This document shows positions 21,546-32,511 of a DNA stretch of 64,000 nt, piece after piece. Position numbers and translations under genes: made by a program. Under the pieces are notes generated by a model, which did not search any database, was not told the origin of the DNA, and saw nothing but the letters and a program-made list of their open reading frames with translations. The stretch comes from Gyromitra esculenta (Eukaryota > Ascomycota > Pezizomycetes > Pezizales > Discinaceae). The stretch is taken from positions 2,108,001 to 2,172,000 of the forward strand of contig JBCAML010000006.1 in the NCBI GenBank assembly GCA_038503075.1. The letters are read 5' to 3'. Positions within the stretch are counted from its first letter, which is position 1. Each line of letters begins with the position of its first letter.

Positions 21546-23781
21546 AGCCTACCGTCGCGCGGAAGGCCTATTCAGAGTACTGAGAAAACCCGCTTCATGT
21601 CCCTATGCCGTACGTCGAATGAAACCCTTTGTTTATCCCACGCTGCTCCATTTCTGCGCGTGAATGGGGACTACTCAACATCGCTCCGCTCGATCCCCAC
21701 CCGGGCTATACTGCGTGCATGATCAATAAGCGAAACTCCTGTGAGTGATATTTGATTGGATCTGCCGTGTGCATCCAATGGAACTGTGGCCCACTAGGGG
21801 TAAGAGAGTAGAGATAATACCAATCTCGCATTATTCATACGGTAGCTTGGTAGAGCGATAGCGGGCGACAGAAGAATATATGGCGTAAGAGTGGTACGTA
21901 ATCTGCTGCATCGCATGCAAAAATTAGAAATAAAAGAAACACGAACCAGCCATCCATAGTGCACACACCACCATTACGGTTACAACCCCACCCACAAACC
22001 CCGAGTTATTAGCATTTCAGTCTCAGCAGGCTGTCATACTTGCGCCCGTCTAATTGACCCCCTCCGAATGAGATTGATATACTTTCTACATATGTATAGA
22101 TTCAAGGTTAGAGGAGAGATCTATCCAAATCGAGGGGTGACGAGCATACTTTAGTGAAATAGAACTATATCCATAAAAACCCCCTCTACGCAAGAAATTG
22201 ACATATTTACTATATTCAAAGTTAGTGGAGAAGGAGCTGAATGCAGTTATAATGGGGTAGTCGTACGTCAGAGAGCTTGCCTTCCCTGTCTGCCAAGTCT
22301 TGGAATTCACAGTTTGTAACAACGTTGCATAACTCTATAAGAACTCTCCTTGAATCGCTTCTTTTACCGCCAGTGTTGTTGTGTACACCTCTCTAAAAGA
22401 CTTTTGATGAGCCGCAGTTGTAGTGGATTCGGTATATAAAATTCTTTGATCCTCCTTTAAAAGGGACTTTGCTTCTTTAGAGAGTCTAGAGCTTCTGAGG
22501 AAAATTTCATGCCACTTACTGCAGAAACTTTTCATTACTAATTCGATTCTTCTCGCGGCAGTATCTATCGGGAGATAGTAGGCCAATAGTATCTTGATGG
22601 TTCTCAAAACTCGTCCCCTGTCTCAGGCTTCGAGTTCCGCTACGCATGATAGTATTTCGTTCGTTAAATTGGGTGCAGTCCGTAAATCATGAAGTATTGC
22701 CAGTGGGGGATATATAAGTAGAAAAAGCTTTGGCTTAAACTGGAGATAGAAAACACTCTCTACGAAGCCCGCCAGAGAAGTACTGTCTCTGGGTCTGATA
22801 GGTGATGTCTGAGTGTTGCAACCTTCTAACCCCAGATGAGCTATCGCAGAATCCCTGGCCATTGGAGATGCGATCACAAAGGGCTCAAACAATAAGAAAC
22901 AGAGTAAGTCGATTGATTTGATAAGACGAGAGATCTGAAGAGGGGAGGAGGTCTCCTCTTCCTCGCTATTTATCTTTCCCTAGCTTCCTATTCAACACAA
23001 GGCCCTTGCCAAGCGGTTATCTAATCCGGCTGATAGCACGTGATCTAGCTAGTTCCACCCTATTCAGTCATGAGACAGCGAGATATATTCCCTTCCACAG
23101 ATTAAGCAACGAGTTTGCTGTGATATTATTAACCGGAATAGGGGGTTCTGTGTGGGCGCTACAGACAGAGCGCCTCTGATAACCCACAAACAAGCGAAAT
23201 CCGAGCTCAGTGCCAGGATTCCCACATGGTCACCTACCGCAGTACTAGTACAAACCAGGCAGTATGGTGCTTGAGTAACAGTGCGTTAGGGTCGATCCCA
23301 CCTTAAATCAGCCACATAAAGCTTGTTCTTGGATCCCTGTTTTCTGGACCGTTAATCCCAAAAGCTCAATATGCACTTCATACGCGTCGTCACTTTATAT
23401 CACAGCAGCCAATAACAGCGCAGAGCCCCATAATTGATATCGAGGCCCCGCTAGAGTACAGAAGCGAGATTATTCCTGCAGAGCCCCTGTCACGTGATAT
23501 GATGACTAAGCATAGCTCAAACACGGCTATATATATCCCTCTATCGTTATCAAAGAACTTAGGACTCTTCATCATCAATATAAACCTATTTTAAGACTTA
23601 ATGCTCTGGCTAAGTGCCTTAGGGGCCAATCCGTGAGACTATCGTCTAACAGCCTCGTGTCTTAGCATTCTCGGAATAACCCACTAGATCGGTTCATTCA
23701 ATCACAATCCCAGCCTGCTAGTTAAGCTTCATGGCTCCACCAACGTCTTACATTTCCCCCACACACAGCAAAGAGCCCTAC
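21546..23781. other. Gene-poor stretch with two adjacent unrecognised ORFs
   Basis: 2.2 kb. On the minus strand, frames of 89 and 90 codons lie head to tail (22623-22892 and 22335-22607), separated by one stop, with a third (22086-22322) beyond. None has a family motif. They could be a decayed gene or chance frames in a pyrimidine-biased stretch; I do not call a gene. The sequence upstream (22930-22990) is rich in CTCTTCC, as some promoters are. Confidence 0.3.
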
Positions 23782-23920
23782 GTACTCGAGGCAGGCGTGA
23801 AGAACCTGAACATAACTTTTGCTAGTGGCGATCTCTGATCCGTCCTCAGCTGGCACATTAACGGATTGGCTGGTCAACTCGCGCTTGCATATTCAGGTTC
23901 TTCATGCCTGCCCCGAGTAC
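23782..23920. mobile_element. MITE-A copy 2 (best preserved)
   Basis: 139 bp with 29-bp terminal inverted repeats. The left end reads GTACTCGAGGCAGGCGTGAA and continues GAACCTGAA; the right end reads TTCAGGTTCTTCATGCCTGC and continues CCCGAGTAC. The core has no ORF. The GTAC at both tips is palindromic, so the target duplication (TA or GTAC) cannot be decided. Confidence 0.8.
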
Positions 23921-24584
23921 ATCGACTTTGCCAGACCTAAGAAACTCCAATGACCTATACCCTTACACCAACCTTACACGTAAGCGTTGGAGACTTCCCA
24001 CCCATCACCGGAGAAACTTTGAAACTAGGATCTCCTGGCTCGCTGGACCCGTCTAGCAGTTCCTTTCACGGCCAAAGCCAAAGCATGACCAATGAATCTC
24101 GGCACCTTACGAACCATTACCAAATGCACCAAAGTATAGACCCATACCGAGACACTGCATCTTTTTGGGGTCCCACTCCATGTTGGCAGCTGGTCAAACG
24201 CAAGATCATCTCAGCTAGGAATTGTTTCGGTTCAAGTCAAAACTCCATTCGCCAAATCACTAAGTACTGGAATAAATCCCATTTCTACCTTACTCAGTAC
24301 CAGTAGTAGCCAATGGCCAGACAGTTCAAAGGGTTCGGATCACCTGTTCACCTGTTCATCACCGAAAGGTAGCCGTGTTAATACGTGGGCGGATATGACC
24401 GAATTTTTACGGTATTTCAAAGCTATTTTATCAACTTTAAACCCCATCCCAATTAGAAACCACACTCTCTCAAAAGGCCTATCTTTCAGTCGTCACGAAC
24501 GAGTGCGTGTATGGCAATCCAACAGTATCATTATTTCATCAAACACACTACCAAGATAATATTCCCACAAAACTCTCTTTCCAA
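23921..24584. other. Intergenic region downstream of the gamma-glutamyltranspeptidase gene
   Basis: 660 bp. A frame of 118 codons (23950-24306 plus) begins directly after MITE-A copy 2 but has no recognisable domain. Nothing else is evident. Confidence 0.3.
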
Positions 24585-26911
24585 TCAATATGCAAACCCT
24601 CCCGAGTTTTTCTGCCTCGGCTCGCCTGCCGCCTGAAACGTCCCGTTATCCAGCCTCCTGATACCCTGCGCCGTACTCTCTCCAGGCGCAACCCATATTG
24701 GGGTATGTCCAAGTCTCTGCATAGCAGCCACTGTATTATTATCGTACGCGTATTCAAAACTCGTCGTGTTAGGGACAAGTTGATCATGGAACCTTGGGCG
24801 AGCAAGTGCAGCATCTATTCATCGTTAGCTAATACAATTTAGCCCAGTCTGCAGAAAGATATTCTTACAAGTCGAGAGTCCTAGGTCTAGGACATTGACA
24901 ATGTTCTGGATGGTAGCGGTGATGATTCTAGAACCGCCAGCCGCCCCGATAATGAAGTGGACGCTTCCGTCGGGCTTCTCGATGATTGCGGGTGAGATAG
25001 AACTCAAGGGACGTTTCCCTGGCCTGATGAAGTTTGCTGGGGAGGGGGCTGGTTTTAAGGGTTTACTGTTAGGGGGGGTTTCTTTTTTGCAAGGAGGGCT
25101 TAGGGCATGAAACTAACCGTATCCAAATGCGTTAATTTCATTTGGGATGCTGAAATCTGGTTGTCCGTAAATGTTAGCAATGGTTAATGTGGATATGTGG
25201 ATGGTGTCTTACCATTCATTTCGTTATTCATTACCATTCCAGTTTCTGGGACCATGAGCTGGCTGCCAAACAACAGGTTGATGGTTGTTGTTAGGCTCAA
25301 CGAGAGGCCGGTCTTGTCTGTGGTTACCTGAAAATATATTAATATTACAGTCCGACACCTAACGATGGGAACTCTGTAGAGCTTACAATGTGCGAAGTTC
25401 CATGACTATATCAATGTCAGCGATATTATCGGAGAAGAGATAAAGGCAGAGTGCTTACGTTGCCAGACTTTCCAGTCCCTTCGGGTCATACGCTGAGATA
25501 TCCAAAACCCTAAAATCACTAATCTTACTTCTAACTTCGTCCCCAAGCTCTTTGCTGATCATTTGTTGCTGATATACATCAAGCCCTGGCACAAATGAAG
25601 GATCCCCAAGCTCGGTTCTCTATAATTTCTCAAGTCAGTAACACATTTAACCCTTGTCTATGAAGTTTCAAAGAAAATCATCAAAGATTTAATGGAGAGG
25701 CCAGACCAACCTGTCCATAAGCAAATTTAGTGGCCTCGATAAGTCTATGCGTCGACAAATCGACACCAGCTCCAAAATCCGCAACATATCCAGAAAACAC
25801 ATTTAATGTACTAGCAACCACGATTCCTCCTGACGGCGCTGTACAGGTTGTCAACTTAAAGTTTCTATAATTTATCTCAGCCGGTGCTCTGTGCACCACT
25901 TTATAACCAGCCAGATCTTCCAGCGTCATAATCCCGCCTTGGTCCTTCAGGGCTTGGACCGTAGCATTCGCAATAGCGCCTGAATAGAACGCATCCGCGC
26001 CATTTTTAGCGATTTCCTCGAGAGTATCGGCATATCTTTTTCGGGTCATGATGTCTCCAAGCTGAACTCGAGTGCCGTTCGGGGCGAAGTCGATGGCCCA
26101 GGCAGGATCATTAACGAGGAAGGTATTGGGCGCGGCGTTCATGTACATGACTAGATCCTCGCTTACTCTGAAGCCGTATCTAGCGAGCCTGATAGAGGGC
26201 GCAAAGAGGACCTCCCAAGGGAGGCTGCCGTATAGTTTGTGGATTTCTTCGAGACCCCGAAACTCACTCGGAACGGCACTGTTGTTGATTGTTAGAACAT
26301 CCAGTACATCCAGTGTTCCAAAGAAGCAGTTAACTCACCTTGCCAAACCACCCGTGATACTTAGCTGGGGGTTGTTTAGGAACATATTCTCCGTGGCAGC
26401 TGCTGGTGCTGTTTCCCTGAAATCTATAAAGTCATATACTCCACCTGGAGTACGGACCAGGCCAAACCCCCCTCCTCCAGTTCTATTCGGATGTTAGTTT
26501 TCAACCGCACTGAGGCTTCAGTAGATAGGCTCTGGAGACTAACCCGCTGTGGTACATAGCTAGCACGATCTTCCGTCAGCTCAATTCCTAAGTATTCGAA
26601 AGAAGGTTATTTTTTTTCCTTACCAATAGTACCAACACATAATATGGTACCAATCATCTACAACCCCTAAATTTAGCTTCAATCACTTACTTAGGGCAGG
26701 CAAGAAATCAATAACTCACTGCATCTGCTGCATTCCCGCCCTCCTTCAGGAGTTTAATTCCAATTTCACTGCAAGTTGCCACCTCGCATGCCACAGCGCC
26801 ATTATCGTCACTCAGCGAAGAGTTCTGCGGCAGTGGAGTTGCGGTAACTTGTCCAAGAAGGAGAAGCACTCCCGTGACAGCGTAGGATACTGAGAATCCC
26901 AACCTCCCCAT
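24585..26911 (-). CDS. Gamma-glutamyltranspeptidase, secreted
   Basis: Eleven exons by splice signals and phase: 26720-26911, 26624-26657, 26544-26559, 26339-26482, 25711-26278, 25459-25619, 25387-25405, 25213-25327, 25118-25156, 24869-25036, 24585-24814; 561 aa. The enzyme cleaves the gamma-glutamyl bond of glutathione and related amides in the secretory path, vacuole or outside. Residues 1-24 are a signal peptide (GVLLLLGQVTATP). Family motifs in order: LLKEGGNAADA, CVGTIAMYHSGTGGGGF, GGVYDFIDFRETAP, GLEEIHKLYG, then the autocleavage site T-H-G-T-S-H-I-V-T-T-D with the nucleophile Thr, MVMNNEMNDFS, RPGKRPLSS, GAAGGSRI, and ARPRFHDQLVPN near the C-terminus. Length is normal. Exons 3 (16 nt) and 7 (19 nt) are microexons; exon 7 encodes the catalytic Thr. 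The ATG at 26909-26911 is the first usable one before the signal peptide. Confidence 0.9.
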
Positions 26912-27533
26912 ATTGAAGGAAATTGTTCGATGTGACGGTTTCGGTGTTTTGTATAGCTTTCTCTGATCCCAATCTCCTGAGGAAGGAATGGTCCGTTGGC
27001 TGGATGAACTACCAAAATCCCCTTCGAAGGGAACTCCCTGGGTATTTAAGCATTTCCCAAATGTCAAAGAGAACCGATATGATATACGTAATACGGTGCA
27101 AAAAAATATTGGTACCTTAATATCTCAGCAATAACAAATATGACTTGGGGGGTGGATGAATTCCCAGACTGGTTAGATGTGTACTGCGGCTCAACCGCAG
27201 CCAATAAGCACGTGTAGTCAAGTACCATATAGTTTCGAGCGATACCTCCGGGGGTATCTCGCGCAACCTATAAACGAGGCTGAAGGTCATTTCCACCAAT
27301 CAAAAGTTTCTATCCCTCTTAGTTCCGTAGGATCCCCGGGGCTATCACCCGAAAATATAAGGTACTAATGCGTATTCCATGCATTCAGTGCATTCAGGCA
27401 AGCTGAGGATTTCTTTCACCCCATCGTCCTTTTTGGTATCGCCGAGGAGTTGCTCCCGGGTGCACGACGGAACTGGAGACGAATCCCACCCAAAACCAAC
27501 GGAAATTGAAGAAAAGAAGAGAAAAAGCCGATA
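26912..27533. other. Promoter side of the gamma-glutamyltranspeptidase gene
   Basis: 620 bp. Short frames only. A small hairpin, CTGCGGCTCAACCGCAG, lies at 27183-27199. No gene and no complete element seen. Confidence 0.4.
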
Positions 27534-27634
27534 GTGCTCGGGGCATGAAGAACCTGGAGATCCAAGCTGGGAGCGAATCAAAAATCGCTACCTGCAAAAG
27601 TTGTATTCAGGTTCTCCATGCTTGCCTGGAGTTC
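27534..27634. mobile_element. MITE-A copy 3 (short form)
   Basis: About 101 bp. Left end GTGCTCGGGGCATGAAGAAC, right end CAGGTTCTCCATGCTTGCCT then GGAGTTC. Its inner GCGAATCAAAAATCGCT is the reverse complement of a core segment in copy 1 (GCGGTTTTTGATTCGC), so the core is inverted relative to copy 1. Confidence 0.7.
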
Positions 27635-27880
27635 CTATAGGAAGTAGTCACAGTTACACAGTTCCCCTCACAGCCCGAAAAAGGCAAAGCTTTTTTTTCA
27701 TTACTTTTAATTTTTGACTTTTAGGGAAACTTGTCACACCCCAGTGCTGTGAGATATCCAGGCACAACTCTATCATGGGAAGAGAAGGCTCGACAACGTG
27801 ATGAACATCTCCTATTATAGTTAGCTTCTGAAAACAAAGATGTACCTAGGTCTGCATGGAGGTGCAGACCAGTAGGGGGA

Positions 27881-28054
27881 TACCATAGTATTTGATGAAA
27901 TTCGTTCCAGCACTAGTGGGTAAGACATGCATATAATCTGTTGATACTCTGCGTTTATGATGCCGCTGGGAGTTTCTGGTGGAAGGAGAACTAACACACC
28001 CTATGCATATCTTACCTACTAGCGCCGGAACAAATTTCACCAAATACTACGGTA
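27881..28054. mobile_element. MITE-B copy 1
   Basis: 174 bp including TA at both tips. Left arm TACCATAGTATTTGATGAAA continues TTCGTTCCAGCACTAGTGGGTAAGACATGCAT in two parts; the right arm (TTACCTACTAGCGCCGGAAC then AAATTTCACCAAATACTACGGTA) is its inverted partner over about 50 bp. The core (ATCTGTTGATACTCTGCG) is the reverse complement of that in copy 2. No coding capacity. Confidence 0.85.
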
Positions 28055-29795
28055 GCAAGAAGCAAGTTCCAGCTAGCTGAGTACTCTTGTGAGTCTCAGC
28101 TGAAATAAAGGCGCACTCGGCTTGTATATCAATTCCTATCCAGATCTACAGTTTTCGCTGCAGCTAGCCCTGAGCTGGGTTGGCTAGATCTCGGGTATCG
28201 TGTTGTTCACTGCTTGTTAGCCAGCTGAAATTTTTACTGCCCTCTACTTCTCTGCTGGTGTACATCCCCATGCGGAAAGCGAAGGCAGTCTCGTCTGTGT
28301 TACGGGCGAAAATGAGAGTCGTCAAAAAAACCACGCGAAAATCAACATACAAGCATGCAACTTCTTCCACAAAAAGAACGGGCAATTGCAGAACGGGCAA
28401 AGTTTATGGACGGCTGGGACTGTGCTCCACGCAAGGAAGTACTTCCAAGCCTCACACGGCTACTTTTTGCAGAATGGGGGAATAAAAAGTCAACATGTTG
28501 GACGTGATCAGATATACCACTTTCTTGATCGTAATCTTGATCATGGCTATGCTTCTAGTCAGCCGCTAGGCACCATAACCTCAGGATCAAATGTGCCTGA
28601 TGAATGAGTGAATAAACAGATAAACAAATCAGCAAATATAATCAACCGCAGAGTGCCTTGCTTTAAAAACTAGAGGCACTTCGGAGTTAGAAAGTGGGCT
28701 GAGTGAGACACGCCAACCGATCTGACAACTTCATCACGGCAAGGACCTCAATTCCTCTTCCAGAAACACTCTCGCCCGGCTACTCAACGAAATGGGACAG
28801 TTGACGGGCAAGGGGTCCGCAAAGGTGCTTGTTCGGTAGGATCATGCTCCGCTCTCTTGGCGCACAACCTCAAGCCGAAGGACTGAGAGGATATGATGTA
28901 GGTTTTTTATTCTTTTTTATTCTTTCTACCAAATACGCCTCGTGACTCCGTGCTGCAATCGACCCCTCTTTGCCCACAAGTTGGGGAATACATCGCAGGG
29001 GGATCTCAACCCTCAATAGCTGAAGAAATTTATAGCAACCCAAACAGGAAACCATGGGAGAATGAATATGACTAATTTTTTCGATTTCAGCCTTTTGTGC
29101 TTAAGGCATCGATAATCTGATAAGATCGCCGATAGGTAGTTGGTGCCAACGAGGCTAGGCACGGGACCAGGCGCTTAACCACTAGCAGAAAGTTCTATTC
29201 CCTGGTAACCCTACCCCCCTGTTTGTCAACTCTCAGTGTCGTAGCTATCCAACTACATCCATATATATTAACAAGAGGGTAAGACAAGGCCGCAGCTCTT
29301 TATCATGAACACTTCTGCAGCTATATACCAGCCATAGAGATGTGAAGATGAAACGGAGTTTTCCGTTCTGTGGAGACCTGTACCATCTTCGTAGGCTCAT
29401 CGTGTAACCGGAATTGGATGCTGGTGAGAGCCTCTGACGCAGGTGGTAGGCAAACCAAAAAGCTTCTATAGCGATACTTAAACCAATACCATAGAGACTG
29501 GGCAAATACAGACCGTTGCCAAGAGGGGGCGTCTTCCACGCTACCACAATAACAGCATATTAAGCCAATTTTGGGGGGGGAATTCACCACGAGTGGACGC
29601 CAACAACCTAAGCTGAGCCATCTTTCCCTCAGTTTCGATGTAAATTGATCCCTCAAATGGTATAGTATCCCAGACACCCCCTCTCGGCAGCGGTCTGTAT
29701 TTGCCCAGCCTCTACGGTACTTATTTTAAACTCCCAAATCTATATAAGACAGCAGCGATTCCTCAACCGTATTCCGGTAACACTATGAGACTACA
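28055..29795. other. Gene-poor stretch between repeat copies
   Basis: 1.7 kb. Frames up to 118 codons exist on both strands (28180-28485 plus, 29321-29677 minus) but overlap each other and show no family motif. A tRNA-like segment near 29130-29195 was examined and rejected. No paired inverted repeat noted. Confidence 0.3.
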
Positions 29796-30086
29796 AGTAC
29801 TTGCATACATCATGAAGAACCCGAAAACAAGGGTGTAAGGATGACCGATCAGTATGTTGATATACCGTAGTATTTGGCGAAATTCGTTCCGGCGCTAGTA
29901 GGTAAGACATGCATAGGACATGTTAACTCTCCATGATTTTCCACCAGAAACCCCTCAGCGGCATCATAAACATAGAGTATCAACAGATTATATGCATGTC
30001 TTACCTACTAGTGCCGGAACGAATTTCACCAAATACCACGGTAGTTAGATACATTCTCAGGTTCTCCATGTGCTATCCGAGTACTC
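29796..30086. mobile_element. MITE-A copy 4, interrupted by MITE-B copy 2
   Basis: The left end (AGTACTTGCATACATCATGA then AGAACCCGAA) and right end (CTCAGGTTCTCCATGTGCTA then TCCGAGTACT) match MITE-A termini in inverted orientation. Between them, a complete MITE-B sits at 29863-30043. The outer element is therefore older. Its own ends have drifted more than those of copy 2. Confidence 0.65.
29863..30043. mobile_element. MITE-B copy 2, nested in MITE-A
   Basis: 181 bp including the terminal TA dinucleotides. Arms of about 50 bp: TACCGTAGTATTTGGCGAAA on the left, matched by TTTCACCAAATACCACGGTA on the right, with the shared block TTCGTTCCGGCGCTAGTAGG. It lies in the opposite orientation to copy 1. 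TA bounds both ends, as in Tc1/mariner-type insertions. Confidence 0.85.
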
Positions 30087-30495
30087 CATCTCAGAAGATC
30101 CCCCGGCTGTCGCGATGGTATCTGATCTCGCTGCCGAGGGAATAGCGATGGCTTTTCTTACCCAGACTCGGATAAGCTTAAAGCGGCTATATTGGACGAG
30201 CAGAATGTGCGAGTACCATCCGCCAAGGAATGTGATTGGACAATGCACGGTGCACTTTGGTGCAGAGATCGACAGCGGTGCAGGTTCCAGGTATGTTTCT
30301 TTCTTTGGGGATCCTCGTAGGGTTATTAGAGACTTTGCACTTTTGAGCCAGCCAGCCAGCCCTGGCTTTTTCTGCCAACTGGAATTTAATCTGCACCAAT
30401 CAAATTGCTGGAAATCGGGAGCTAGATCTATTTGCGCAAAGTCTCGGTTGTCATAATTCGGGTCATATTACATAAAGAAAGAAGAGGGACAAGTG

Positions 30496-30612
30496 CATAT
30501 TTGAGACAGGCGTTTAGTACCTGGACATGCACATGGCACGTAGGATCTTCTAACCAGCCAGGAAGCTAAAATTCACCTGCATGTTCGGGTACTAAGTGCT
30601 TGACCCGAGTAC
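30496..30612. mobile_element. MITE-A-related copy 5 (diverged)
   Basis: Left arm GACAGGCGTTTAGTACCTGG then ACATGCA; right arm TGCATGTTCGGGTACTAAGT then GCTTGACCCGAGTAC, inverted. The right tip CCCGAGTAC is that of MITE-A. It has an extra TTAGTAC block, so it may be a subfamily. Confidence 0.5.
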
Positions 30613-31866
30613 AATCCGTGATAAATAAGGGACCTTAGAATTAGTCACAAGCGCCCAGAATCACAAAGCATGCAAACACCCTTGCCCCCAAAAGGAGTTT
30701 TGATAAATACTTGGGGATGCCGTTCAGTAATGCGACACATGCAATTGTGGAAGCAGATTGAATTTATAATTCCTGTAGCATAACATTAGCTACAATGGGG
30801 AGATTTAGTTTTTACCTAGTAGCCTTTAGCAGTTATATCCTCCTAACTAGGCTTTTATTTAGACCAGCCGTTAACTTTGGCTGTTGATAGGTTTGGTGAT
30901 GGGCCGAGGTTACACTGTTAAGCCGTATCCCCAAGTACATGTAGTACTACATAATCCCAATACAATGAGGAAAATATAACCCAAGAATTGCCTCATCTAC
31001 AGCAGACAAAGAAAGAGCATGTGATCTTGTGGATTGTGTTGTGATATTGGATACATGTATCTACAACATGTAGTACGCTGTGCAGTCAACCAAACAGAGA
31101 GTACAGTACATGAACTCGGTACGGTGTCGGTATATAATTTTAGCTAATGCTCGACCGACACGGGATCCAGCTTGTTGTACGGCGCGATTGTTCAGCAGAT
31201 GGTATTTTATTGCTGTGTTCGGACACCGCATAGAGAACGTGGAAATGCACGTTCCAGATCGGGGTTTCTGGTTGGCTGGAGTCTAGCTACATAAACTTGC
31301 TGATTGATCGACTTGACGCCCCTGTGTTTAGGCTCTTCGTGGATTTCTTCTAAGAAAGCAGCAGCAACTCTCATCCCGCTTTTTCGCACCGTATAAGACG
31401 CAGCCTCTGACTTAGCATCGACGAGCTTTTGTTGGCTATCTGCTTCTAGCCATAACTCCGTGAAGCGGAGCTGCACCGTATGACAGAAACCGGGACCTGA
31501 CGGCAGGGCCCTGCGGCCAATCCTACTGCTGGAATTTTTTGGCGAAAACTCGGGCAAGCCAAAAGTTGCCCTGGATCTCGAGTCTCACGCTTTTGCCGAA
31601 TGCTGTACTGGTCGAACCAGAGCTGAACTTAACTATTCATAGTTTTCTCTAGTTTTCTCTAGTCAATGGCCTCTTCGGAATCCCCTTTGTTGGGGAGACA
31701 GCGCATATGCGGGACATGTCCCATGAAGTACAGTTAAGCAATTATCAGCCGAGATTTTCTTGGGATCGACGATGTACCCCATTTCCGAGACAGTGCTTGA
31801 GACCGTATTTAAGCATCAGCTAGAACTTGGGCCAAGCTTGTGTGTTGAGCTGGGTTGGATACCTAA
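30613..31866. other. Intergenic stretch, no convincing gene
   Basis: 1.25 kb. The frame 31207-31557 minus (116 codons) has no family motif. CATGTAGTACT occurs near 30939-30949 and CATGTAGTACG near 31068-31078; this short word recurs elsewhere in the window (for example 55854-55864). Confidence 0.3.
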
Positions 31867-32200
31867 AAGGGAAAACGTTTAGGATACCATGTTTCTGACG
31901 AGTTTGTATGCCGGATACCACAGCTATTTCGCTTCGACCATACCCACCACAACTAAACCTATAATTAGTTGCTTACCCCTTTTAGCTTACCTAGACAGGC
32001 AGAGATAACAGCAGATTTTGAGTAATTACTTCACAGAAAATCGGGCACTACTCAATTTTCTCTTAGTATTCTTAAATAAAATAGTATGCGGCGCTACGGA
32101 GAGTTCTGAAGGTGTGAATTGTACAATAGTGTAGGTAATGGCATTGTGGTGGGGGGTATACAAACTCATCAGAAACATGGTATCCTAAGCGTTTTCCCTC
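31867..32200. mobile_element. MITE-C, about 330 bp
   Basis: A 46-bp left arm (AAGGGAAAACGTTTAGGATA then CCATGTTTCTGACGAGTTTG and TATGCC) is matched by the right arm at 32155-32200 in inverted orientation with about five mismatches. The outer limits may extend a few bases to TA on either side (TACCTAAAAGGG on the left, CCCTCGCTA on the right). The core is AT-rich and non-coding. One copy only in this window. It ends about 310 bp before the PNGase A start, so it forms part of that gene's upstream region. Confidence 0.8.
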
Positions 32201-32511
32201 GCTAGAGCACTGTTTCGCTTATCGAAGTAATCCCAGTGCATACGCACAACACAATGGTTGCAGAAGCCATGACAAATCAAGCGCCGAGAGACTGTCGAAA
32301 TTAACTCCCGAGAACCGGTTTGGGATTGCAGGAGCTACTAGTCCTGCATGTCTTGGGTGCAGAATCCCCCCCATCGCCGGGACTTGGCATTTCCAACGAC
32401 ATCCTTCCCCAACCCTGATCGTCATAACCTCAGGCGAGAGGCACCACGCATCAACAGCAATTCCAACCTAACCTTCAATAGCGAATCTAACGATCACGAG
32501 CTGGTCTCGTT

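Noticed and set aside
22335..22892. Two adjacent minus-strand ORFs as one gene.
   Set aside because: A stop separates them and no intron with a good donor and acceptor restores a longer frame.
29130..29195. A tRNA-like antisense segment (AGGCGCTTAACCACTAGC resembles an inverted A box).
   Set aside because: No B box of the form GGTTCRANNCC at the right distance, and no acceptor stem can be paired.
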